Source: UBA7434 sp042090785
Lineage (GTDB): Bacteria; Pseudomonadota; Gammaproteobacteria; Pseudomonadales; UBA7434
DNA length: 60,852 nucleotides
Direction: 5' to 3'
Assembly: GCA_042090785.1 (NCBI GenBank)
Contig: JBELIP010000013.1
Coordinates: 1-60,852 of the forward strand
A program made the translations under genes and the position numbers. The stretch's first letter is position 1; every line of letters starts with the position of its first letter. Shown here one piece after another: positions 53,138 through 60,852 of this stretch. The notes under the pieces are model-generated. The model ran no database searches, had not been told where the DNA came from, and was given only the letters and a program-made list of their open reading frames with translations.

Positions 53138-54025
53138 ATGGCTTCTTTTTCAAAGGAAACATATGTCACTAGGAATTTTCAAAAAATTGCTAATAAACGC
53201 TGGGAGTTGTATGTCATTACAAGAGTGGTTCATTTGTTAAATGATCCAGATATAGAGTATGTATGTCAGCAATATATTAACCCTCCTCAAAATAGTGGAT
53301 ACTATTTGGCTGATTTGGCTTTCCCATCTTTAAAGCTCTATCTTGAGATTGATGAAGGTCATCATAAATCCGACCATCATAAGATTTTAGATATCAAAAG
53401 AGATGCTGAAATTTTAGAAGCAACGGATTGGGAGTGCAAAAGGATTTCAGTGTTTGTAAATAACAAAAGCACTAAAGCGGATAAACAGCTTGAAATGATT
53501 AATGCAGAAATTGATGACTTTATTCAGCATGTAAAACAAAAAAAACAATATTTAATAAAACAAGGTTTTCATGTAAGTTGGGATTATGATCAGAAATTCT
53601 CGCCTGAATGGTATATTAAAAACCAAACAATAAGCGTAAGCGATAATGTGGCTTTGTTGAACCATAGAGATGTGCTGCGTTTATTTGGTTATAAAAAGGG
53701 ACACTATCAACGAGCAGTATGGAAAAATGGTAAATTTAGTGAAATGGTTTGGTTTCCAAAGCTGTATTCAAATTCTGACTGGGTGAATAGTTTTGATGAA
53801 AAAACCAATTCAATCTGCCAATTCAGGAAAGACGGGAAGCCGCACCCAATGCCATCGAAAGATGATTATGACCGAGTTGTTTTTGCCCATCAAAAAAATA
53901 TTTTTGGCCAGACCGTATATAAATTTTATGGTGTGTTTAGGCCAGATTTAACCAAGACGGATGATGTTTACCATTATTTTACAAGAGTGAAAAAAGTATT
54001 AGATCTAAAGAAGTATCAAAAGTAA
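53138..54025 (+). CDS. AbaSI/PvuRts1I-like modification-dependent (type IV) restriction endonuclease
   Basis: This 295-aa protein is organised like AbaSI: an N-terminal Vsr-like PD-(D/E)XK nuclease with YLADLAFPSLKLYLEIDEGHH (Asp59, Glu70, Glu73, His75-76), then a C-terminal SRA-like domain (about 165-290, with HRDVLRLFGYKKGHYQRAVW and RVVFAHQKNIFGQTVYKFYG). AbaSI and PvuRts1I cut DNA carrying glucosylated or plain 5-hydroxymethylcytosine and so target T4-like phages. The match is from memory of the family and is not tested here. No methyltransferase is nearby, consistent with type IV. A short frame at 56919 resembles its first 11 residues. Confidence 0.75.
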   Translation: MASFSKETYVTRNFQKIANKRWELYVITRVVHLLNDPDIEYVCQQYINPPQNSGYYLADLAFPSLKLYLEIDEGHHKSDHHKILDIKRDAEILEATDWECKRISVFVNNKSTKADKQLEMINAEIDDFIQHVKQKKQYLIKQGFHVSWDYDQKFSPEWYIKNQTISVSDNVALLNHRDVLRLFGYKKGHYQRAVWKNGKFSEMVWFPKLYSNSDWVNSFDEKTNSICQFRKDGKPHPMPSKDDYDRVVFAHQKNIFGQTVYKFYGVFRPDLTKTDDVYHYFTRVKKVLDLKKYQK

Positions 54026-54135
54026 GTTTGTCTATGGTTTAGCCATAATTATACTGCTGAAATTTAAATAGATACTGAAGGTTTGTTCGCAGTTTATTGT
54101 TATATGAGTTTTATTAATTTTTTGGAGAGCACGAT

Positions 54136-55059
54136 ATGGAAGGTATTGATAATTTTATTTCGCTAGGCAATTTTTCATTGCTCCTTTTTATAATACTGTC
54201 AATTGTTAGTGTCATTAAATCCATTCAAGTTGTTTCTCAAAGCACAGAGTTCATAATTGAAAGGTTTGGAAAGTATAATAGAACGCTTCATGCTGGGATT
54301 AATTTTATTTTTCCATTTCTAGATCGTGTAACGCATAAACTTTCGATATTAGAAAGGCAATTAGATGAGTTTGATATAAGTGTTATTACTAGAGATAACG
54401 TTGAAGTGAATTTAGAGACAACCAATTTTTATAGGGTTGTTGATGCAGCTCGATCGGTATATCGAATTGCTAATATTGACAGAGCGTTGCAAACAGCGGC
54501 GGAATCGATTGTTCGTTCAGCGGCTGGAAAGCTTGAATTAGATGAATTGCAATCATCACGCTCGGAAATGAATGCTGAAATTCTTAGAAACTTACAAGAG
54601 GCCGCTGAAGTTTGGGGTATTGAGATAACCAGAACCGAGATTACGGATGTCAAGGTTGATAGTCAGACTAAAGATGCTCAAAGGCAACAGCTTAATGCCG
54701 AGAGAGAAAGGCGGGCATTAGTTGCGATTGCTGAAGGTGAAAAGAAAAAAGTGGAGCTTCAAGCTGATGCGCAATTATATGAAGCGCAGAAGCAATCAGA
54801 GGCTGTAAAGATTGCTGCAGATGCTGAAGCTTATCGTTTAAAAGTGGAGGCTGAAGCTACAGCAGAACAAACTAGGGTTGTCGCATTGGCAATATCCAAT
54901 GATGGTAAACCTGCAGTTGATTATGATGTATTGAAGCGTCAAGTTGAGGCGATAAAAAGTTTAGCCGCATCTGATAATTCCAAGCTACTTGTCGTCCCAA
55001 CGGATGTAACTAAAACGCTTGGCTCAATTGCCTCATTACAAGAGGTTTTAAAATCATGA
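54136..55059 (+). CDS. SPFH/band 7 (stomatin-like) membrane protein
   Basis: This 307-aa protein has an N-terminal membrane helix (about 13-31), an SPFH domain (about 32-190, including STEFIIERFGKYNRTLHAGIN and ITRDNVEVNLE) and a long alpha-helical region rich in Ala/Glu (about 190-270). It resembles QmcA-type stomatins, which form ring or cage scaffolds at membranes. It is partnered with an NfeD-like gene, overlapping by 4 bases, as commonly seen. In this island it may organise a membrane complex together with the other membrane proteins. Confidence 0.9.
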   Translation: MEGIDNFISLGNFSLLLFIILSIVSVIKSIQVVSQSTEFIIERFGKYNRTLHAGINFIFPFLDRVTHKLSILERQLDEFDISVITRDNVEVNLETTNFYRVVDAARSVYRIANIDRALQTAAESIVRSAAGKLELDELQSSRSEMNAEILRNLQEAAEVWGIEITRTEITDVKVDSQTKDAQRQQLNAERERRALVAIAEGEKKKVELQADAQLYEAQKQSEAVKIAADAEAYRLKVEAEATAEQTRVVALAISNDGKPAVDYDVLKRQVEAIKSLAASDNSKLLVVPTDVTKTLGSIASLQEVLKS

Positions 55060-55355
55060 TTGCTGAACTCTTGAGTAATGTAAATTTTTGGATTGCTTTA
55101 GGCATTTTTTTATTGATTGTCGAAATTTTTATTGGTGCTGAGTTTTATGCGCTTGCTATAGGTTTGGCATCCCTGCTGACGGGTTTCATTGTTAGCTCAA
55201 ATAATATCTTTTCTTATTTGATGGAGAATTTTTTATTTTTAAATCATTGGCAGCTTGTATTAGTTATATGGTCCATTGTTTCGGTCCTAATTCTTGTGCC
55301 TTTAAAGTTTTTTATTCAGAAATCTGACTCAGATATTGATATTAATCAATACTGA
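55056..55355 (+). CDS. NfeD-like short membrane protein
   Basis: This 99-aa protein has hydrophobic helices at about 9-25, 28-45 and 62-84 and matches short NfeD-family proteins, without the ClpP-like or OB domain of the long forms. The ATG overlaps the SPFH gene stop. The SPFH + NfeD pair is conserved in many bacteria, where NfeD may regulate stomatin-based membrane complexes. Confidence 0.75.
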   Translation: MIAELLSNVNFWIALGIFLLIVEIFIGAEFYALAIGLASLLTGFIVSSNNIFSYLMENFLFLNHWQLVLVIWSIVSVLILVPLKFFIQKSDSDIDINQY

Positions 55356-55455
55356 ATTAGAGCGGCGAGAAAGTGATAGCAAAAGCGTTAAGTTGGTCAT
55401 CAGTAAAAAATCGTTGTATTTAGAGAAATGTTAAAATATAAAAAAAGGAGTTGCA

Positions 55456-55690
55456 ATGGTTGGTATAGTCGATGAAGCATTAAATTCAGGTGGANNNNNN
55501 NNNNNNNNNNNNNNNNNNNNNNNNNNNNNNNNNNNNNNNNNNNNNNNNNNNNNNNNNNNNNNNNNNNNNNNNNNNNNNNNNNNNNNNNNNNNNNAAAAAT
55601 GATAATAAATATCTAGATGCCAAATATACAGATTACAAGTATGACTTGGTTGTTCGTAATAATTGTTTAGGGGGAAGTTATGAGCGTTAG
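55456..55690 (+). CDS. unidentified gene split by an assembly gap
   Basis: A start (ATG at 55456, with AAAGGAG ahead) reads MVGIVDEALNSGG and enters a gap of 100 N (55495-55594). After the gap a frame reads KNDNKYLDAKYTDYKYDLVV and on to NNCLGGSYER before TAG at 55690. The two parts may belong to one gene, but the frame across the gap cannot be checked because the gap length is a placeholder. The stop overlaps the next start. Gly/Asn-rich flanks suggest a repetitive interior. Confidence 0.45.
55495..55594. other. assembly gap inside a coding region (100 N)
   Basis: A run of exactly 100 N. Unlike the other three gaps its flanks (TCAGGTGGA and AAAAATGATAA) are not tandem copies of one unit, so the cause of the break is not visible. 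Confidence 0.95.
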
Positions 55691-56858
55691 CAATATTGAT
55701 AACACTAGAAAGCAGGGGATTAAAATTTTAATAATACTAGGCGTTGTCGGTATTGTTGTTTTTTTTGGATACGGTCCTTTATTTGAACTTGTGGGAGGTG
55801 GTATTCCAGGTAGAGTTCTGGGAGCAACTTTTGGCTCTATTTTCGCTATTTTGATGACAATGTTCCTTTTAAATAAGCAAACTGAAATTGAGCAAGAGAG
55901 TAAAAAAAGTGAGAGGGTTTTTGATGAAAAGGTGCAGCTGTATAAAACCATTTTAGAAAGTGCAAAAAATATGCTGAAGGATAATCAGCTTGATTCTAAG
56001 GAGATGCTGGCTTTACCTTTTTCGCTTATACAAATGCAAATGGTGGGCGGCGATGAGGCAATCAAGGTATATACTGCGTTATTTGAAAAGATAAACGACA
56101 TTTATGAAGCAGATAAAAATGAAGTTGTGGAAATACCAGAATCACAAGCGCATGAAGTTTTCTCTTTGTTAAGTAGATTTTCGGTTCAATGTCGAGTTGA
56201 TCTTGGGATTTCTGACACACCTATAGATGAAACTATTTTCGCTAGAGCAATAACAGTACTTGAGCAGTCAAATGATGCAGTAAAAAGAAAAGGCCAAAAG
56301 GTTTTATTGGACGAAAAGGTTTGGCTTAAATCTTGGGAAGGTAAATTAAGCCCTGAATCTATTCAGGGTTTAACGCGAGCTTTAGAGGTAATAAAGTCAA
56401 GTTCAAATTACTTAAAAATAAACTTTTCCATGAGTGATGGGGTCTCTTTTTATCATCCAGATACAAAAAAAGTATGTCAGAGATTGAATGTTTGGGGTAA
56501 GAAAGATGAGAGGAAGCTATCCCTTTATAGCTTGGTTAAAGATTTTAAGCATGGCTATAATACACCTAAAATATCAGGTTTTACTGTTTATAGAAACGAA
56601 AAGGAAAAGATATTCGCTAGCGGTAGACATGGTTGGGGGGATTTTGCTGTAGCGTGTCCTGTAGAAAATATTGATGCAAGCAGTATTGAAATTTTTAAGG
56701 CGTTATCCCAAAGGAACTTTGAGTTACACGAGCCGTCTTTTAATGACAAAAGAAATGAAATTAGAGAGATTGGTAAAAAAATTAAAAATGGTGATAAGAA
56801 ATCTATGGATTGGGTAAGCGAGCTTTTGGATAAAGAGCCCTATGATTTCGAATTATAA
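55680..56858 (+). CDS. uncharacterised membrane protein, 392 aa
   Basis: Two N-terminal membrane helices (about 14-33 and 45-63) are followed by a coiled segment (about 64-100) and a long soluble domain that I do not recognise. A conserved-looking GRHGWGDFAVACPVEN segment lies near residue 319. The start overlaps the end of the split gene, so it is part of the same transcription unit. It is plausibly a cytoplasmic sensor or effector tethered to the membrane, but no catalytic motif is visible. Confidence 0.72.
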   Translation: MSVSNIDNTRKQGIKILIILGVVGIVVFFGYGPLFELVGGGIPGRVLGATFGSIFAILMTMFLLNKQTEIEQESKKSERVFDEKVQLYKTILESAKNMLKDNQLDSKEMLALPFSLIQMQMVGGDEAIKVYTALFEKINDIYEADKNEVVEIPESQAHEVFSLLSRFSVQCRVDLGISDTPIDETIFARAITVLEQSNDAVKRKGQKVLLDEKVWLKSWEGKLSPESIQGLTRALEVIKSSSNYLKINFSMSDGVSFYHPDTKKVCQRLNVWGKKDERKLSLYSLVKDFKHGYNTPKISGFTVYRNEKEKIFASGRHGWGDFAVACPVENIDASSIEIFKALSQRNFELHEPSFNDKRNEIREIGKKIKNGDKKSMDWVSELLDKEPYDFEL

Positions 56859-56918
56859 AGAAGTATTAAAATCATGGCTAATTTGAGTGGCTTGGAATTA
56901 AAAAAATAGAGATATCCT

Positions 56919-56987
56919 ATGGCTTCTTTTGAAAAAGAAACGCATACCACAATAGCCCTTCATAATTTATCAGCCCGTTTGAGTTGA
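56919..56987 (+). pseudogene. possible vestige of an AbaSI-like gene start
   Basis: The frame reads MASFEKETHTT before drifting and stopping after 22 codons. The first 11 residues resemble the AbaSI-like gene (MASFSKETYVT) at the protein level and the first bases are nearly the same (ATGGCTTCTTTT). It may be a fragment of a second copy, or coincidence. No ribosome-binding site is evident. Confidence 0.35.
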
Positions 56988-57024
56988 AGCATGTATAGAT
57001 TTAATCAAATATCAATAGATTACA

Positions 57025-58158
57025 ATGAAACTCCTTAAGATATTTTCTGGCAAGCCGTTAAAGCGAGCTGAAATTAAGGTACATTCAGATGACTCAAAAG
57101 TCAGAGTTAGAGCTTCGAGAACGTCAGGGGTCAATGCCGCTTATCATCCATTAAGAGGGCTGACTCTTAGTACTAAATATGGAGTTAGGGCATCTAAGAC
57201 CTTTAAGGGGCTAACGCTCGGAGTGCAAGGTGGTAATACGGTTGTAAGGGGCAGGTGGTCAACCAAAAACCAATTACTTAACCTTAACCTTTCAAAATCT
57301 GGGTTTTCATTATCTTCAAAAAGTAAGTATGGTACTTATAATTTTACTAATCCCAATAGATCTTCCTTCAAGTTTGGAGGTATTCAGCTCAGAGGTAAAA
57401 AAGCGGCTGGGCCAGCGTTGTTTTTTACCATTCTAACGTGGATTTCTTATTTGTTATCTTTTCTGTTTAATCTGCTCACTTTTTTTTTCAAAATAAGTAT
57501 TTACCTTATAAGATTGGCAATAGCGTTTACTCCTACCTTAATCGACTTGGCCTATCTTCTAGTCAATATAATGCTTTATATTATAATCGATTTACCTAAG
57601 CAGCTTTATAATATTTTTACCCAAACCAATAAATTTCTTACTGATATTGATGGCTATATTGAGTGTGCTAAAACTCAGGAAGAATCGCTTCAGATTAAGA
57701 GTGAGATTGACAATGAAATTATTTGTGAAAAAAATTCTGCCAAAAAGGTAAAGTTAATAAAAGCTGAAAAGTCACTTGAGATGCAAATAAAAAAACTTGA
57801 TGAGCAACTATATAAATTAAAACAAGAAAAAGAAGAAGAGATTAATTTTGAGATTGAAAAATTAAAGCGTGATATTAATTACCTAGAAAAATATAAAGAT
57901 ATTTCAAGAGTTAAACGCTTAGGTTTTTATTTGATGCTAGGGTTTGGCTATTCTATTTTCTTATTCCCTCTATTGTTTATGATAACAGTGGTTTCCGATC
58001 CATTTTGGCTGGTTGAAGAGGGTATTGCTGCGGGTTTTATACTGACTTTTCTATCTATTATTTTAACTTATGCTGGTGTGTTACTGACTCGGCCTGGTAG
58101 ACGAGTTTTGAAGCTTAAGGCGCTTAATGATAATTTATACAAGCTCGAAAATACGTAA
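57025..58158 (+). CDS. uncharacterised membrane protein with DUF4236-like N-terminal part and coiled coil
   Basis: This is a 377-aa protein. The N-terminal part (about 40-125) carries repeated beta-type segments such as GLTLSTKYGVRASKTFKGLT and LNLNLSKSGFSLSSKSKYG, recalling DUF4236. Hydrophobic helices follow (about 130-195), then a Lys/Glu-rich coiled coil (about 215-295) and two more membrane helices (about 297-320 and 330-352). No enzyme motif is visible. It is the last confident gene of the island set and resembles proteins known only as hypothetical in other gammaproteobacteria, an impression rather than a search result. Confidence 0.72.
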   Translation: MKLLKIFSGKPLKRAEIKVHSDDSKVRVRASRTSGVNAAYHPLRGLTLSTKYGVRASKTFKGLTLGVQGGNTVVRGRWSTKNQLLNLNLSKSGFSLSSKSKYGTYNFTNPNRSSFKFGGIQLRGKKAAGPALFFTILTWISYLLSFLFNLLTFFFKISIYLIRLAIAFTPTLIDLAYLLVNIMLYIIIDLPKQLYNIFTQTNKFLTDIDGYIECAKTQEESLQIKSEIDNEIICEKNSAKKVKLIKAEKSLEMQIKKLDEQLYKLKQEKEEEINFEIEKLKRDINYLEKYKDISRVKRLGFYLMLGFGYSIFLFPLLFMITVVSDPFWLVEEGIAAGFILTFLSIILTYAGVLLTRPGRRVLKLKALNDNLYKLENT

Positions 58159-58166
58159 GTGCTTAA

Positions 58167-58277
58167 GAGCTTGCGCCGGTGTTTTTTTTAGACGGTGACT
58201 ATGAAGGATATTATTCTGATCGCGTATTTCCAAAATGTAATCATATCGAGGGATTTCATAAAGACATTTTTTGGTAA
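58167..58277 (+). pseudogene. C-terminal gene fragment, unknown
   Basis: The open frame between TAA (58164-58166) and TAA (58275-58277) reads LAPVFFLDGDYEGYYSDRVF and ends IEGFHKDIFW. It has the look of the end of a protein and lacks a start codon. The family is unknown. Confidence 0.4.
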
Positions 58278-58283
58278 AAGAAA

Positions 58284-58523
58284 ATGTTCCAGTTTGCAAA
58301 ACAAAAACAATCAACGAAATTGATTTGTTCTACTGATTACGATAACCCAATAAGGTATCTAACCCCGTTTTTCGATCCCGTTTCTCATTACACGGGCGTG
58401 AAACGAGAACCATACGAGCTAAGCGCAACGAAACAATGGCAGAACTTAAAGTACTGGGTCAGCAGATTCGGCGATGGCAGGTTAAACCCTAACTCACTTT
58501 CTTCTCAACTTAACTGCACCTAA
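58284..58523 (+). CDS. short open frame, 79 aa, doubtful
   Basis: The frame starts ATG at 58284 with AAAAG in front and reads, for example, NPIRYLTPFFDPVSHYTG. I recognise no family. It sits between gene fragments and may itself be a fragment. Confidence 0.3.
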   Translation: MFQFAKQKQSTKLICSTDYDNPIRYLTPFFDPVSHYTGVKREPYELSATKQWQNLKYWVSRFGDGRLNPNSLSSQLNCT

Positions 58524-58820
58524 GCCCAGCATCGACACGAAACCGGGGTCAGATAGCTGTTTTATTTTTCAGTGCCCATGCGTGTCCCATTAAGGCTGAT
58601 GCGATAGGCTGTAAATAAGGAATTTATATCAATAAAACCTTTCTCTCGTTAAGGTTTAGCATAATTAACTAGAAAGCTAATCGCTAACGTCTTAGAATAT
58701 GACTTCAGAAATAAAAACCATACCCCTATGCTCTGCTTCGTACGCACTTACCGCTGTAACAAAAATGTAATCATTTACTCATAACATAAACTAATTATAA
58801 AATTTTATTGACCTTATGAT
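58524..58820. other. intergenic region after the short frame
   Basis: About 300 bases without a convincing gene. ACCGGGGTCAGATAGC (near 58541) resembles sequence often seen beside REP-associated Y1 transposases, but no such gene is present here. The rest leads to the PPK2 gene. Confidence 0.4.
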
Positions 58821-59681
58821 ATGAAATCAAAAAAGCTTAAAGCCATAGAGACACCCTATGTTGGAATCAATGAGACTGATTATCAAGTTGAAAAACGTAG
58901 GTTGCAGGTTGAATTACTAAAAATTCAGCAGGAAATAACTAGAAACAATCAACGTTTGGTAATTGTTTTCGAGGGAAGAGATGCCGCAGGAAAAGGTTCT
59001 ACTATTAAGCGGTTCACAGAAAATCTAATACCTGCACATTTCAAAGAACACGCATTTGACGTGCCAAATAAATCAGAAGCTAAATACTGGTTTAAAAGAT
59101 ATGAAAAATGCTTCCCCTCAAACGGTAATATAAGTTTTTTTGATCGCTCGTGGTACACTAGAGCATTAATAGAACCCACCATGGGTTATTGTAGCGAGAA
59201 TCGTTACAGGTATTTTATGCGTAATGTGCTCAAATGGGAGCATAAACATATCGAAAATGGTCTTTTAATAGTTAAATTTTACTTGTCTATAGAAAAAGAA
59301 ACACAGCTGTACCGTTTTGAAGATCGATTAAGTAGCCCCCTAACATTCTGGAAACTTTCAAAAAACGATTTACAGGCTAGAAAAAAATGGGAGGTTTTCA
59401 CCAGCTATAAAGAGCAGATGTTTGCTTACACTTCGTCAAAGATATCACCTTGGGTTCTTATAAACGCAAATAAAAAGAAAGAGGCCCGTTTAACATCAAT
59501 GCTATATTTAGTTAGACTTTTAGGCCGTCGATCCTTTAAGCCTCTAACGGGTGAAGATGTATCGCTTACTCATAGTATTAAACTCGGCGGTGTAAAGTTT
59601 AGAGGGCTCTCTTTGCAGCAGTTAGCAATATTAAAAGAGCTAAAAGAACAAGAAGCATTCTTTATTGACCTTGAAGATTAA
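58821..59681 (+). CDS. ppk2: PPK2-family polyphosphate kinase
   Basis: This 286-aa cytoplasmic kinase has Walker A EGRDAAGKGSTIKRF (51-65), Walker B-type SFFDRSWYTRAL, and a lid segment RFEDRLSSPLT. PPK2 enzymes transfer phosphate between polyphosphate and nucleoside mono- or diphosphates. The class (ADP or AMP phosphorylating) cannot be set from these motifs. A NUDIX gene follows after 36 bases on the same strand, so the two may be co-expressed. There are additional residues at the C-terminus, ending KELKEQEAFFIDLED. Confidence 0.92.
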   Translation: MKSKKLKAIETPYVGINETDYQVEKRRLQVELLKIQQEITRNNQRLVIVFEGRDAAGKGSTIKRFTENLIPAHFKEHAFDVPNKSEAKYWFKRYEKCFPSNGNISFFDRSWYTRALIEPTMGYCSENRYRYFMRNVLKWEHKHIENGLLIVKFYLSIEKETQLYRFEDRLSSPLTFWKLSKNDLQARKKWEVFTSYKEQMFAYTSSKISPWVLINANKKKEARLTSMLYLVRLLGRRSFKPLTGEDVSLTHSIKLGGVKFRGLSLQQLAILKELKEQEAFFIDLED

Positions 59682-59717
59682 TTAATAAAGAATATATAAA
59701 TATTTTTTTATTAAAAG

Positions 59718-60200
59718 GTGAACAGCATTTCTAAACATAAATTACAAAACCTTGTTAAAACTTTGAACCTTCCGGTTATAGAGTCTGCTGGTGGACTTGT
59801 ATACAACAAAAACCACCATATTCTTTTAATGTTTAAGAGAGGCAAATGGGATATGCCCAAAGGGCGTATTGATGAAGGCCAATCTAAAGAACAGACGGCC
59901 TTAAGAGAAGTTAATGAAGAGACAGGTCTAGACTTAAAAAAACTCGAAATTACCGGAAAATTAGTGTCGACATGGCATACGACCCGTCATGAAAATATTA
60001 AATACCTAAAGAAAACTCACTGGTTTATGATGGCCTATAATGGTGTTGACGATAATACAATACCGCAAGTATCTGAAGGGATTATTGAGTGTCGCTGGGT
60101 GCACTTAAGTGATTTACCTGATTATCGACAATCACTGCGGGTAAGAGTTGACTACATTGTTGACTTTTGGCATCAAAATCTTGCCTATGCATCAAAGTAA
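59718..60200 (+). CDS. NUDIX hydrolase
   Basis: This 160-aa protein has a NUDIX box near residues 50-72: GRIDEGQ...TALREVNEETGL. In the consensus GX5EX7REUXEEXGU the first Glu is Gln here, while the REUXEE metal-binding part is complete. NUDIX enzymes cleave nucleoside diphosphates linked to other groups; the substrate is unknown. Start GTG at 59718 has AAAAGG directly in front, an unusually short spacing; no better start lies before the fold (beginning near PVIESAGGLVY). The product may clean up nucleotides related to PPK2 activity. Confidence 0.8.
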   Translation: MNSISKHKLQNLVKTLNLPVIESAGGLVYNKNHHILLMFKRGKWDMPKGRIDEGQSKEQTALREVNEETGLDLKKLEITGKLVSTWHTTRHENIKYLKKTHWFMMAYNGVDDNTIPQVSEGIIECRWVHLSDLPDYRQSLRVRVDYIVDFWHQNLAYASK

Positions 60201-60763
60201 GAATCAATCATCAGGTTTGAGAAAGGGGTGCGACAGTCAATACCTTGCTCAGACAACGTTAAGTTGATAATTGATCGAATGGTAGAGACGTTCCTTTTAA
60301 CAGATGCAAGCGTTAAGCCTCTCTCAAGAGAATAATCTCTATAGGCTGCTGCATCTGAAGAGCGATATTGATCGATAGGTTTATCACCGAACATCAACCA
60401 CTGCTGTGATGTTTCTCTTGGCACCTCTATGGAAAGTGGACGCTTTGTTACTCCCTTTAAGTCTGAGATACGTATCAAGTGCTTCTGATAGTAGGGGCGC
60501 TGCTGAGGTCTTCACTTCTCTGTCCTTAAGAAACCTTAAGGCAGGATTTTCCATAGTAGAGAGCCGCAGCGCCATCCAATAATCATCAAGCTTTTGATTG
60601 ATGGACTTAACAGCGTTGGCTGCGTTATGAGGTGAGCGTGTTTTCAAGCACAGCTGAATACGCTCGTTGAATAATGCTCACGTAAATCGATAGGCACGTG
60701 CCTACTGAAGTAATAGGTGGCGTCTTTTACAAAGCAATAATAAGGAACAAATTTGTCTACCAT
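60185..60763 (-). pseudogene. tyrosine integrase remnant, frameshifted and lacking the catalytic domain
   Basis: The minus strand encodes an integrase N-terminal half in three frames: MVDKFVPYYCFVKDATYYFS (from 60763), then LCLKTRSPHNAANAVKSINQ to AVVDV, then GDKPIDQYRSSDAAAYRDYS with the core-binding (SAM-like) domain. Frameshifts lie near 60660-60666 and 60387-60390. The frame ends at 60185 just after the core-binding domain, and the catalytic Arg-His-Arg-Tyr domain is missing. It marks a former mobile element at the right edge of the window. Confidence 0.75.
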
Positions 60764-60852
60764 ATTGGCTACCCAAACACTCAAATCCTGAAGGAATGCT
60801 TGCTTATCAATAGGTTAGCTTAAGGATTCTTAAGTGTATGGTGCCCGAGGCC

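Overview
The window reads as a chromosomal segment of a marine-type, moderately AT-rich gammaproteobacterium. This placement is an inference. It rests on the mix of yajQ, a UmuDC pair behind a textbook LexA box, a sodium-pumping oxaloacetate decarboxylase, VPLPA/PEP-CTERM-like surface proteins, a large TonB receptor, a sulfatase, GH17 glucanases, photolyases and DUF1501/DUF1800 proteins. Together these suggest a Cellvibrionales/Spongiibacterales-like heterotroph. No rRNA or tRNA gene was recognised. Four runs of exactly 100 N (13053-13152, 37624-37723, 50392-50491, 55495-55594) are scaffold gaps. Three of them sit inside short tandem repeats, and the window itself starts in a TTGTCG hexamer repeat.

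Layout. 1-9.2 kb: small hypothetical and housekeeping genes (ABM monooxygenase, GFA protein, SpoU/TrmH methyltransferase, AmtB, a GGDEF/EAL protein, PanE, YajQ, a SulP anion transporter). 9.5-16.1 kb: an envelope block. It holds two paralogous VPLPA-CTERM-like secreted proteins behind a possible sigma-54 promoter, two copies of a covarying hairpin repeat, an LbtU-like porin broken by one in-frame stop, and a TonB receptor. 16.2-24.7 kb: umuDC on the minus strand, the oadGAB sodium pump on the minus strand, and a divergent DUF4212/sodium-solute symporter pair. The pump and the symporter would form a local sodium circuit. 25-37.6 kb: two tandem GH17 glucanases, two overlapping photolyase/cryptochrome genes, a DUF1501 + DUF1800 pair, and a sulfatase. 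38.1-40.7 kb: a 5'-truncated tryptophan halogenase, an SGNH-like protein with a sorting tail, and an Mpo1-like protein. 40.9-49.3 kb: an eight-gene plus-strand operon. Two acyl-CoA dehydrogenases, an APH-fold kinase and two SDRs recall ACAD10/11 and Lva 4-hydroxyacyl-CoA catabolism. A DUF2817 metallo-hydrolase, a VOC protein and a DoxX protein follow.

From 49.5 kb to the end the DNA looks like an accessory island. It opens with a decayed higBA toxin-antitoxin pair spliced to a LuxR tail and an 8-bp tandem repeat. There follows an AT-rich, all plus-strand set: a membrane-anchored SpoVK/CbbX-type AAA+ ATPase, an AbaSI/PvuRts1I-like modification-dependent endonuclease, SPFH (stomatin) plus NfeD, a gene split by a gap, and two uncharacterised membrane proteins. 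A PPK2 polyphosphate kinase and a NUDIX hydrolase come next, and a frameshifted, truncated tyrosine integrase lies at the right edge. I consider the 50.7-58.2 kb set the best candidate for an undescribed system, perhaps membrane-linked anti-phage defence. Only the endonuclease has a family that points directly to that role.
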